Assembly: GCA_963576735.1 (NCBI GenBank)
Contig: OY755170.1
Coordinates: 25,962,875-26,026,874 of the forward strand
From: Bedellia somnulentella
Taxonomy: Eukaryota; Arthropoda; Insecta; Lepidoptera; Bedelliidae
DNA: 64,000 bases
Direction of reading: 5' to 3'
The notes beneath the pieces were generated by a model. That model saw only the letters and a list, made by a program, of their open reading frames with translations, did no database searches and had not been told where the DNA came from. Below are positions 1-11,246 of this stretch, one piece after another (positions within the stretch are counted from its first letter, which is position 1; every line of letters begins with the position of its first letter). The translations under genes and the position numbers were made by a program.

Positions 1-727
1 GGTCTCCGACGAGGTACCTGTAGATGGAGCATCTTCGCAGACGGACATGTCATGAAATGTGGGCTGAATTTCGTGCTGCTTTCTTACAGGGGTTTCATCA
101 CCGCGACGGCGAGACGTGACATTACTACATGTCGGGCACCTCCAATTATTCAATTCAAAGAAAGGAAGTCCTTTTCTCGGCCTAAATATTTCATCAATAT
201 TTGTTTATTGTTAGATTCTATTTTTTTCGCAATTAGCACTCATTTTGAGTAGTTTGTAAATAAGGGAATTTTTCCTTTTTGGAAGATTGCCACTAAGAAA
301 AATAGAGAAGTAACAAGGGCTCCAATAAAAAAAAGAATAATCAGTAATTATTCTAAATCGACTGCCAAAATGACTAACACACCGTCACGGCTATAGATGC
401 TGAATAAAAATCATAAAACCACCAAATAATATACGAAAACCTGCGGCAAAACATGACTATTTAATCCTGTTATACTCGTCTACCAGACTAAATTAAATTT
501 CACCGAACATTATTGTCTAGTATTTTACCACTGTTACCGCAAATTCATAAATTACCTACAAAATCTTATTTTCAATTTTTAATTTCATCGTCAGTATCAT
601 TTTTTTTTTTAATTACTATTATTAGTGGGTGTAAATAATTTTTTGATTAAATATTTAAATATACTATAATTTATAACTCTTATATATTTATATAATAATA
701 TATCTATATATCTTATATAATTTATAG
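1..727. other. AT-rich spacer, no gene seen
   Basis: No frame longer than 66 codons and no recognisable repeat. Poly-T and TA-rich between 600 and 720. Confidence 0.6.
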
Positions 728-961
728 CTGTGTAGTGTCGGCTTAGAATATCACTACCCCATTTCTGCCGGTGGGTGTACGTAAGAGGCGACTAACGGTA
801 TTGGGGCTTTTAATGGATTTTTGGGCGATGCGGTTGGAGACCCATCACCAACAACCTTTATTTTACTTTCTTTCACCCTCTCAAATTTCCAAAAGTTTAG
901 TTCCTTAGCTCTGGCTACCCCTTCTAGGGATTTATAGTCGTGAGTATATGTATGTATGTAT
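728..961 (+). repeat. Hairpin-ended interspersed repeat with (TATG)n tail, copy 1
   Basis: Starts ctgtgtagtgtcggcttaga, with a short stem GTAGTG/CACTAC around the loop, then the body (gaggcgactaacggtattgg, gcgatgcggttggagaccca, tagctctggctacccc) and ends gtgagtatatgtatgtatg. About 235 bp, no ORF. Probably a non-autonomous transposon; the layout recalls Helitron/Helentron-derived elements with microsatellite tails known from moths, but I could not test this. Confidence 0.9.
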
Positions 962-2734
962 GTTATAACTCTTCCCCGAGGTCCTAGGTGAATTTTCACT
1001 TATTGTAAAGTTTGATGCTACTCTTCAAAACAAAAAAGTCAATTTTTTTTTTATCCCTTCTAACCTCGATAAACATCAATTGATGTTGCGCTCACACGCA
1101 ACAAAAATTTGGATTCTGCTTGTATAGTCTAAGGAGTTTCTATGGTGATTTGCGATAAATCCAACAATACAATCTTAGTATGATCATTAAAGGTTATTAT
1201 TATATATGTAAATTTTAAGATATTTTTTCATATTTATATTATTTTATAATATATATATATGTATATATTTAAACCTATTAACATTATATTTTATTACACA
1301 AAACAGTATAAATATTTATTTACTTAACATATTTATTTTACTTCACACCTAGTTTAAGTTTCCTTTTTCTACACCTTTTGTGTTTTATTTTGAATATCTT
1401 AGTAGTTTTTTTAATTTGATATAATTCTTTAGTTTAGTGCTTAATGTTTTTTTACTCACGCAGTGCTCATTTTGTATTCTTAGCGTCACTGATGTTTTTT
1501 ACCGGTACCTATAGCGCGGGTTACCCTTTATTAGGTATCGGTTGTACCATTAATTAAGTAACATTGTGAAATACAGCACTGTTGAAAAAAAAAATAAAAA
1601 AAAATAAAAAAAAAACTTATGCTCATTTGTCTTTTTTAAGCGTCTCGTAGGCACCATAATTATTATGAGCTATTCATTTCTAATAAGCTTCGTTTAAAAT
1701 TCATTGATACGAGTGCTACAATTCAGTTTTTTTTCAACACCATTTAAAGTAATGAACATGTAAATTCTAATTGCTAAAAATTATTTGTTATTTTTGTCCA
1801 AACATCCGTTTGTTTAGATATTTAATGTATTTTGTATTAATTTTAATTTTGAACAACTCACACTAGTTTTTTTTCAATTAGGTACGTTTTGGTTTATGGT
1901 CGGTAATACATTGATTTTCTTGTCGGAATCAAACTTGTCTACAAATTTTACACAAAATACAAGTTTTATTCCAATATCTCTTTAAGTATAATCTTTTTAT
2001 CAAGTAACATTATCGAAAATGTATTATACTCGTATGTTAAGTATAGGATTATGATTCATTTTTTTAGCTTTTGTTTAATATTACTTTGCTAATTGATTTA
2101 ATATGTTTTAGTTTATATATATTTTTTAGTTTATATGTAAAACGCAAGCATTAAAGCTATAAACAATACAATCTATACCTCACATCACACGGTAAGTCCT
2201 CAATAAGGTCGTTTCACATACAACGTACACTTTATTGCTAGTATTATTAGAAGTTACGAAATTAGAAATAAATTTAGGTTAGAGAACATGTAAATCAATG
2301 AGTAGTTAAGATGTATGAAAGAGTACTTAAGACTATGATGGTTAGGGTCAGTATAAAAAAAGAAAATTTAGTACTTTTTGTAACTCAAACTGTAATAAGC
2401 CATTTTATCGTTTACTACATCGTCACAGAAAATATTTTGAGCCTTTAAGATTTGTTGACTCTACACAACTGAAAATATAGCTTAGATGTTCATTGACCCA
2501 TCACACGTTTACAACCAGGCTTAAAATATCACTGACCCATAACAATTTGACAACCACTTGCAGCTGAGCACTTTATCCAGTTGTAAATATCAGTTTTTAA
2601 CATCTTTAAAGATCTGAATCCTAGTAATATGCAGTCAACACATTTAATTATATATCCCCCCATACTTGTTTTGTAGCATAATTTGCATTCACCGCGTAAA
2701 ATGTTGGCAAGAATTAGAAAAAAACTAAAAAATA
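962..2734. other. AT-rich spacer, no gene seen
   Basis: Very AT-rich with A-rich tracts near 1590-1615; no coding signal or recognised repeat. Confidence 0.6.
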
Positions 2735-2865
2735 AAGGATAAATAAAGAAAAGAAAAATTTCGACACCATTGGGGATCGAACCCACGACCTCCGAGTCGA
2801 AATTGTTCTTTTCTTTATTTACTAGTAATAATCCAGACATGAGGTTTTCATAAACAAAAACATTC
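2735..2865. repeat. Older inverted relict of the same tRNA-headed SINE
   Basis: A minus-strand tail and T arm (atttcgacaccattgggg, atcgaacccacgacctcc) directly abut a plus-strand tail (gtcgaaattgttcttttctt, atgaggttttcataaac). This is the palindromic arrangement of the 14.3 kb element with the middle lost. Confidence 0.7.
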
Positions 2866-3234
2866 TAATTAAGTAGCAAAAAAGTCATATTAATATGTAG
2901 CATAATACATCCACTATGGTAACAATTTTGACATGAAATCTAAATGTAAGTCGATAAGGTATTTAATCATTATGACATTGCATTTTTTATACTAGTTCTG
3001 ATAAGTAGGGTCTGCTGCAGCTGGTTACAGCAATTATAAAAATTTTACATTTCGTACGACTAGTATTCTCGAAAATTCCAAAAGTACTTCTAATGCTGTT
3101 TCTAATGCTGTTCACGTGTATACGAGTAGTACCACTAGCTTTTTGTAGACTACATTTTATTCATCCGGTGTTGTAAGCGGCGACTTAGAATATTAAAGAT
3201 TTTTATATGATTTTATTTAGTGTCACACTTTCCG

Positions 3235-4175
3235 CGGCAATCTGTAATATCGCGATTATTGTGATGATTATTGGTTGATTGATAGCACATGGTTATGATC
3301 CTGTAATTTTCCAGATAAGATTTTTCATACCTTACGTAACTAGTTTTAAAATGTGTCGATAATTGTCAATTTCTGCGATGTGCTGATTGATGCAATTTTT
3401 ATTGCCTCGATTTGGTCAATTTCTGCAATTTGTGAAAAAAATGTCAATGTTCGTGGCAATTAGTCTTCGTTTTTAAAAAATATTCGATGTGCTGATTGAT
3501 AGCACATGTTTGGGATCCTGGATTTTTCCAGATAATATTTTCAAACATTTCGTGGCTATTTTTATGTCTCGAATTTTGACCATTTTCGCGATGCGCTGAT
3601 TGATACACATGTTTATTGAATTCTCCAGGATAGTATTTTCATATATTCCGTGGCATGTTTTAATGTCTCCATTTTTGTCCAATTCCGCGATGAGATGATT
3701 GATAGCACATGTTTTGAATCGTGGAATTTTCCAGATTAGATTTTTATGTGTTCTGTGGCAATTTGTAATGTCAATTTTTTTGTAAATTTCTGCAAAGAAC
3801 TGATTCATAGCACATGTTTCATTTACTCTCTCGTTAGCACATGTTTCATTCATTCAATCGTGGCAATCGCTATTGCCTCAATTTGGTTAATTTATGTAAT
3901 TTCTGAAAGAAGTGGTTATATACTCAAGTGTCATATGCTCCGTGACGAGCCGATGGATAGCGCATGCTTAAGATCCTGTAATTTTCCAGATTAGACTTTG
4001 CATACATTTCGTGGCTATTGCTAAGGTCTCGATTTTTGTCAATCCTCACGATGTGTTAATTGACAGAACTGATAGAAAAGCATATTCTGTGGCATATTGT
4101 AATGTCTCCATTTTTGACAAATTCCGCCATGAGCTGATTGTTAGCGCATGCTTTTGATCCTGTATTTTTTCAAGT
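3235..4175 (+). repeat. Array of diverged, roughly 100-bp satellite monomers
   Basis: About nine loose copies of a unit: gctgattgatagcacatg, then ggatcctggaattttccaga, ttccgtggcaattt, aatgtctcgatttttg, aatttctgcgat. Each monomer holds a short palindrome around tcctggaattttccagga. The same monomers, further diverged, form the core of the higher-order units from 4990 on, so this flank looks like the ancestral or decayed edge. Confidence 0.85.
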
Positions 4176-4779
4176 TGGGCAGCTCAACATTCAAGAATTT
4201 TTCAAGTATTGTCATACATTTCAAACCTCCACACACACACATTCATCGTACTAAAGCGGGTCTATTCGGCCCGCGAGCATTTGCAGCATTAAAAAGGTTA
4301 AACGACAAGTCTTTTTTCACGGTTTTTTTTATGAAAAAAATCCATCTATTTATTTATTTTGGTTCAGTTTGATAATATATATTATATTTTATATGAGGCA
4401 GTAACAGTTAGTTCTCCTTTTTCCAACAAAGCTGGAGCAGATAAGCTAGTTAATCACAAAAGCCCTATCTATCACCAAACCAAACTGCACTATCCAAATT
4501 TCAGACTACAGACATATTTAATCATATATCTAAAAGTTTAAGCCATCCACTTTTCTCCCATTATATTTATAAAAGATGCTGATGAATTATTAATTCTAAA
4601 GCTCTGATTATTCTTTCAGGATTTAACAGGATTTAATAGGTAGTTATAAGATATAATCACCGTCTTGGATTTCTCCTTCTTGATACTAGATAGTGCTACA
4701 ATTTCTTGTTTCGACTCAGTTGGCTCATTCTCATTTGAACCACAGCTGGAAACATAGTGAGACATTAATTATTATGTAT

Positions 4780-4990
4780 CTGTAACCACGGCGTGATGAG
4801 TGGCGAGCCACATCGCCACCACCGTTTTCAATTTTAAGCCGAATCACATTGGCCCCCACGAAAAGCCAGGGAAATAAACTGTCCGCCTAGCCAGAGGCCC
4901 GACCGCCCGCTTGACTAGGTAAGGATATTTAGTAAGGAAAAGCCCTATTCCCTTGGTCGACTCGTACGAAATACCCACGGGAAGAAAAAG
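4780..4990 (+). repeat. First 695-type satellite spacer
   Basis: Begins gtaaccacggcgtgatgagt and runs through gcctagccagaggcccgacc to ccttggtcgactcgtacg. The same spacer recurs at about 7110-7325, 7810-8020 and 12340-12555, and partly at 13035-13100. Confidence 0.85.
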
Positions 4991-6074
4991 GAGTAGTGCT
5001 TATATATACCGACACTACACAGCAAATTTACATGTGGCGATTTATGACAATTTCTGCGATGAGCTGACTAATTCACTGGTTTTAAATCCTGGAGTTTCCC
5101 AGGTTAATACATTCAAACACTCCGTAGCAATCTTTATTGCCTTGATTTGGTTAATTTCCGCAATTTCTGAAAGAAGAATCAGTCTTTTCTTGGACAACTG
5201 TAATGTCTCGATTCTTGAAAATTACCGCGACGTGCTGATTGATAATGCATGGTTTTGGTCCTGTAATTTTCCACGATAGATTTTAATTAGTTCTGTGGCG
5301 ATTTCTAATGTCTTCAATTCAATTTGTTTCAAGGAGCAAAGCAATTTCCAAGATAAGCTGATTGACAGCACATGATTTGGATCCTGGAAATTTCTCCAGA
5401 TGAATATTTTCATATCGATGAATATTTCATACATCGTACTAAAGCGGGTCTCTTCAGATAAAGATAAAAAAATATTTTTTTCAAAATAAGGTGAATTGTT
5501 CTCTATTATTGTAACGTCACAAACTTACGTATAAGTTAAATCTTACTGTACTGACTCTTCTTCGGATTCGGAAGGTGTATTGTTCCGAGAAGATCCCATA
5601 AGAGTTTCAACCAGTGCTTATATATACCGACACTACACAGCAAATTTACATGTGGCGATTATTGTCAATTTCTGAGATGAGCTGACTAATTCACTTGTTT
5701 CAAATCCTGGAGTTTCCCAGGTTAATACATTCAAACACTCCGTAGCAATCTTTATTGCCTTGATTTGGTTAATTTCCGCAATTTCTGAAAGAAGAATCAG
5801 TCTTTTCTTGGACAACTGTAATGTCTCGATTCTTGAAAATTACCGCGACGTGCTGATTGATAATGCATGGTTTTGGTCCTGTAATTTTCCACGATAGATT
5901 TTAATTAGTTCTGTGGCGATTTCTAATGTCTTCAATTCAATTTGTTTCAAGGAGCAAAGCAATTTCCAAGATAAGCTGATTGACAGCACATGATTTGGAT
6001 CCTGTATTTTCTCCAGATGAACATTTTCATTTCGATGAATATTTCATACATCGTACTAAAGCGGGTCTCTTCAG

Positions 6075-6670
6075 CCCACGCTTCAGACGCTTGAGACGGG
6101 TCGCTTCAGACTTGTATGTGGCAGGACAATTTTTTTTCGTTATATAATATTTTTTAATAAATTAGAGCTGTACTATGCAATCCATCTATCTAAGAACATA
6201 ATTAATTATAGACGTCAGGGTGTAGGTAAAATAAAATTAAAAAAAACTTTAAAGTTACATGTGCTTTATTTTAATATATTGTTATCGGCATCGTAGGTAC
6301 GCTTACGAACGAATTAAATACTTAGGTACTTATTAAAATTTTACAAAGTGCATGCGCTCCGCTCGCGCGCGACAACCGCACTGAACCTGGGGTCCCGGTG
6401 GCCCGAGACCGTTCGGCCGGGCGGTAGGTAATTATAGCGCGCAAGTACATGGAGTGACGGATGCCTGACCAAGTGGCAGTTATATCACGTGGTGTTCTAC
6501 ATCACTGTACTCTTTATATCTATTAGAAAAAAAGAGAGTGTAAACAAACCATTGCCGGGAATAAAATCGAAGATTTCCTCAAGGAAATACTTCCATGACA
6601 CTAGAATTTCACATCAGTCAATTATAAAACACAGTTGTCGACTAATCGAGCTAAAAATTAAGTACTAATT
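6075..6670. other. Non-satellite insert between two satellite units
   Basis: The satellite stops after gcgggtctcttcagccc and resumes within a unit at 6671. The insert is AT-rich apart from a GC-rich stretch (6355-6455, with cgctcgcgcgcgacaacc and ggcccgagaccgttcgg). I found no ORF, inverted ends or clear target duplication. Confidence 0.6.
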
Positions 6671-9600
6671 GGAGCGATTTTTGACAATTTCTGCAATGAG
6701 CTGACTAATTCACTGGTTTTAAATCCTGGAGTTTCCCAGGTTAATACATTCAAACACTCCGTAGCAATCTTTATTGCCTTGATTTGGTTAATTTCCGCAA
6801 TTTCTGAAAGAAGAATCAGTCTTTTCTTGGACAACTGTAATGTCTCGATTCTTGAAAATTACCGCGACGTGCTGATTGATAATGCATGGTTTCGGTCCTG
6901 TTATTTTCCACGATAGATTTTAATTAGTTGTGTGGCGATTTCTAATGTCTTCAATTCAATTCGTTTCAAAGAGCAAAGCAATTTCCAAGAAAAGCTGATT
7001 GACAGCACATGATTTGGATCCTGGAATTTTCTCCAGATGAATATTTTCATTTCGATGAATATTTCATACATCGTACTAAAGCGGGTCTCTTCAGCCCACT
7101 TTTCGTCCCGCAAGTAACCACGGCGTGATAAGTGGCAAGCCACATCGCCACCGCCGTTTTCAATTTATGTTCCGAATCACATTGGCCCCCACGAAAAGCC
7201 AGGGAAATAAACTGTCCGCCTAGCCAGAGGCCCGACCGCCCGCTTGACTAGGTAAGGTTATTTAGTACGGAAAAGCCCTATTCCCTTGGTCGACTCTTAC
7301 GATATACCCTCGGGAAGAAAATGGAGTAGTGCTTATATATACCGACACTACACAGCAAATCTACATGTGGCGATTATTGACAATTTCTGCGATGAGCTGA
7401 CTAATTCACTGGTTTAAATCCTGGAGTTTCCCAGGTTAATACATTCAAACACTCCGTAGCAATCTTTATTGCCTTGATTTGGTTAATTTCCGCAATTTCT
7501 GAAAGAAGGATCTTTCTTTTCTTGGACAACAGTAATGTCTCGATTCTTGAAAATTACCGCGACGTGCTGATTGATAATGCATGGTTTTGGTCCTGTAATT
7601 TTCCACGATAGATTTTAATTAGTTCTGTGGCGATTTCTAATGTCTTCAATTCAATTTGTTTCAAAGAGCAAAGCAATTTCCAAGATACGCTGATTGACAG
7701 CACATGATTTGGATACTAGAATTTTCTTCAGATGAATATTTTCATTTCGATGAATATTTCATACATCGTACTAAAGCGGGTCTCTTCAGCCCACTTTTCG
7801 TCCCGCGAGTAACCACGGCGTGATGAGAGGCAAGCCACATCGCCACCACCGTTTTCAATTAATGTTCCGAATCACATTGGCCCCCACGAAAAGCCAGGGA
7901 AATAAACTGTCCGCCTAGCCAGAGGCCCGACCGCCCGCTTGACTAGGTAAGGTTATTTAGTAAGGAAAAGCCCTATTCCCTTGGTCGACTCGTACGAAAT
8001 ACCCACGGGAAGAAAAAGGAGTAGTGCTTATATATACCGACACTACACAGCCAATTTACATGTGGCGATTATTGTCAATTTTTGCGATTTGCTGACTAAT
8101 TCACTTGTTTCAAATCCTGGAGTTTCCCAGGTTAATACATTCAAACACTCCGTAGCAATCTTTATTGCCTTGATTTGGTTAATTTCCGCAATTTCTGAAA
8201 GAAGAATCAGTCTTTTCTTGGACAACTGTAATGTCTCGATTCTTGAAAATTACCGCGACGTGCTGATTGATAATGCATGGTTTTGGTCCTGTAATTTTCC
8301 ACGATAGATTTTAATTAGTTCTGTGGAAAAAAAACATTATTGTTAACATTATAGGTGTTAATATAAAATAATTTCTAAAACAAAAGTTTAGGCAGTTTAG
8401 TTTAGGCAAATACAAATAAAAGTTAAAATAGTTCTGTGGCGATTTCTAATGTCTTCAATTCAATTTGTTTCAAAGAGCAAAGCGATTTCCAAGATAAGCT
8501 GATTGACAGCACATGATTTGGATCCTGGAAATTTCTCCAGATGAATATTTTCATTTCGATGAATATTTCATACATCGTACTAAAGCGGGTCTCTTCAGAT
8601 AAAGATAAAAAAATATTTTTTTCAAAATAAGGTGAATTGTTCTCTATTTTTGTAACGTCACAAACTTACGTATAAGTTAAATCTTACTCTACTGACTCTA
8701 CTTCGGATTCGGAAGGTGTATTGTTCCGAGAAGAACCCATAAGAGTTTCAACCAGTGCTTATATATACCGACACTACACAGCTAATTTACATGTGGCGAT
8801 TATTGACAATTTCTGCGATGAGCTGACTAATTCACTGGTTTTAAATCCCGGAGTTTCCCAGGTTAATACATTCAAACACTCCGTTGCAATCTTTATTGCC
8901 TTGCTTTAGCTAATTTCCGCAATTTCTGAAAGAAGAATCAGTCTTTTCTTGGACAACTGTCATGTCTCGATTCTTGAAAATTACCGCGACGTGCTGATTG
9001 ATAATGCATGGTTTTGGTCCTGTAATTTTCCACGATAGATTTTAATTAGTTCTGAGGCGATTTTTAATGACTTCAATTTAATTTGTCTCAAAGAGCAAAG
9101 CAATTTCCAAGATAAGCTGATTGACAGCACATGATTTGGATCCTGGAAATTTCTCCAGATGAATATTTTCATTTCGATGAATATTTCATACATCGTACTA
9201 AAGCGGGTCTCTTCAGATAAAGATAAAAAAATATTTATTTCAAAAGAAGGGGAATTGTTCTCTGTTTTTTTGACGTCACAAACTTACGTATAAGTTAAAT
9301 CTTACTCTACTGACTCTATTTCGGATTCGGAAGGTGTATTGTTCCGAGAAGAACCCATAAGAGTTTCAACCAGTGCTTATATATACCGACACTACACAGC
9401 TAATTTACATGTGGCAATTATTGACAATTTCTGAGATGAGCTGACTAATTCACTTGTTTTAAATCCCGGAGTTTCCCAGGTTAATACATTCAAACACTCC
9501 GTTGCAATCTTTATTGCCTTGCTTTGGTTGATTTCCGCAATTTCTTTCTAAAACAAAAGTTTAGGCAGTTTAGTTTAGGCAAATACAAATAAAAGTTAAA

Positions 9601-9934
9601 ATAGTTCTGTGGCGATTTCTAATGTCTTCAATTCAATTTGTTTCAAAGAGCAAAGCGATTTCCAAGATAAGCTGATTGACAGCACATGATTTGGATCCTG
9701 GAAATTTCTCCAGATGAATATTTTCATTTCGATGAATATTTCATACATCGTACTAAAGCGGGTCTCTTCAGATAAAGATAAAAAAATATTTTTTTCAAAA
9801 TAAGGTGAATTGTTCTCTATTTTTGTAACGTCACAAACTTACGTATAAGTTAAATCTTACTCTACTGACTCTTCTTTGGATTCGGAAGGTGTATTGTTCC
9901 GAGAAGAACCCATAAGAGTTTCAACCAGTGCTTA

Positions 9935-11246
9935 CACTAGTTTACAGTAAATATGTTGCTGGGATATTTTAAGCTGTTGTTGACTACACATATTAAACTA
10001 TATTTAAAACTATTAGTAGTTTTTTTTTATCAGCTCTAGTTTTTGAGTTTCAGCTAAATGCGGTTTAAACAGAAAAAAACGTGTATACCTATCTTACCTA
10101 AAAGAATATTTATTTGAAAAATACATTAATTGTGTAGACTTAGAGAAATGGCGTATCAGAGACCAGCAATAGTCAGACATCATATTTATATCCCAGAAAC
10201 CCTGATAACGTTCTTCCATGACACGTAAATCTTGATGCATACGCTCTCCCTGTTCTTCGCTCATATCTCCTAAATTTTCCGGAAACCTGTCCAGATGACT
10301 GAAGAGGAAATGAAGTTTTATGCTCATATTGCATCCCATATCTCTTAATTGTAAAAGCAGGTCTTCAACAAGTTCAACATAATTTTCAGATTTTTTATTC
10401 TCTTTCTCGATAAAAAGTTATTTTAGTGCCTGGAGATAGCAAATTTTTTTCTTTCAGTCTCGAAGCCAGCAATTCTGAAGCTTGTTTAGAAAGATTTAAG
10501 TCTCTTACAAAATCATCCAACTCATTTTGTGTAAAACATTTTGGCTCACCTGGCGAACTCTCGAAATCAGAATCAATTTGTAATGTGCTTGATTCTTCAT
10601 TGTCTTGTTCTAAGAGTTCAGTTAAATTTTTAGGCTCTGAAAGTTCAGGTGATTGCTGCACTGGACGCTGAATACATGTAGTACTTGGGTATTGCCATTT
10701 AGCTCGATTTTTGGTGTTTAAGCCGTTTATGTTCACGCTACAAAAGTAACAGTCGTCGAGATGATTTTTCGGTTCTTTCCAAATAGTTGGTGTTTTAAGT
10801 TTAAAAGAACTTCTTTTACCACTTTTCCATAATCTTAAGTATGCCATACACGACTTACAAGCACAATCAGGAGCCCAAGATTTGTCATTTTTATCCAATG
10901 ACATTCCAAAATATAAAAAATAAGCATTTTTAAGTGTCTCTGATATGACTTTTCTACACTTCTCAAACACATATTCTCCGCATATGTAACAAAAATGGTT
11001 TGGATTGTTTATACAACGTCTCCTTGAACTACTCATGCCGTAAAAACTTTAAATATTTGTATAAACATAATAAAATACGTACTTAAGCGACTAAAAAAAG
11101 TTTAGAAATGAGAAAGTTAATAACAAGTAAACTCGAGCTAGAAAAAAAAAACTGAGGGTAAAATTAATAAAAACTAAACATAAGTAAATGTTACCAACCA
11201 TTAAATTCACGGCAACAGGCAAAAAGTTGGATTTTGTAAACTAGTG
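9935..11246 (-). mobile_element. CACTA-type DNA transposon, internally deleted, inserted in the satellite
   Basis: Perfect 12-bp terminal inverted repeats, cactagtttaca (9935-9946) and its complement (11235-11246). They are flanked by TTA on both sides (9932-9934 and 11247-11249). Removing the element plus one TTA restores an exact satellite sequence (gtgcttatatatacc), so the boundaries are certain. CACTA-starting ends with a 3-bp duplication are the hallmark of the CMC/EnSpm (CACTA) superfamily. The 1312-bp element carries one broken ORF on the minus strand. Confidence 0.9.
10094..11036 (-). pseudogene. Internally deleted ORF of an orphan transposon-like protein family
   Basis: The N-terminal part (11036-10395, 213 residues, MSSSRRRC...) has a Cys-rich region (FCYICGEYVFEKCRK, WAPDCACKSCMAYL, DDCYFCSVNI) and ends NLSKQASELLASRLKEKN...ITFYRERE. 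The C-terminal part (from about 10408 down to 10094, next frame) reads YVELVEDLLLQLRDMGCNM, then SIKLHFLFSHLDRFPENLGD, SEEQGERMHQDLRVMEERYQ and MMSDYCWSLIRH. I recognise both ends from a widespread, usually unnamed arthropod/cnidarian protein family whose full members have several hundred residues between these blocks. Here the middle is deleted and the frame is lost, so it is non-functional. Function unknown; transposase is an inference from its position inside the CACTA-type element. Confidence 0.75.

Noticed and set aside
3473..3994. 126- and 82-codon frames in the monomer array
   Set aside because: They are translations of diverged roughly 100-bp repeats, with repetitive peptides in step with the monomers.
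3235..4175. Regularly spaced repeats that could suggest a CRISPR array
   Set aside because: The repeats are long, diverged and contiguous without unique spacers, in a eukaryotic genome; this is satellite DNA.
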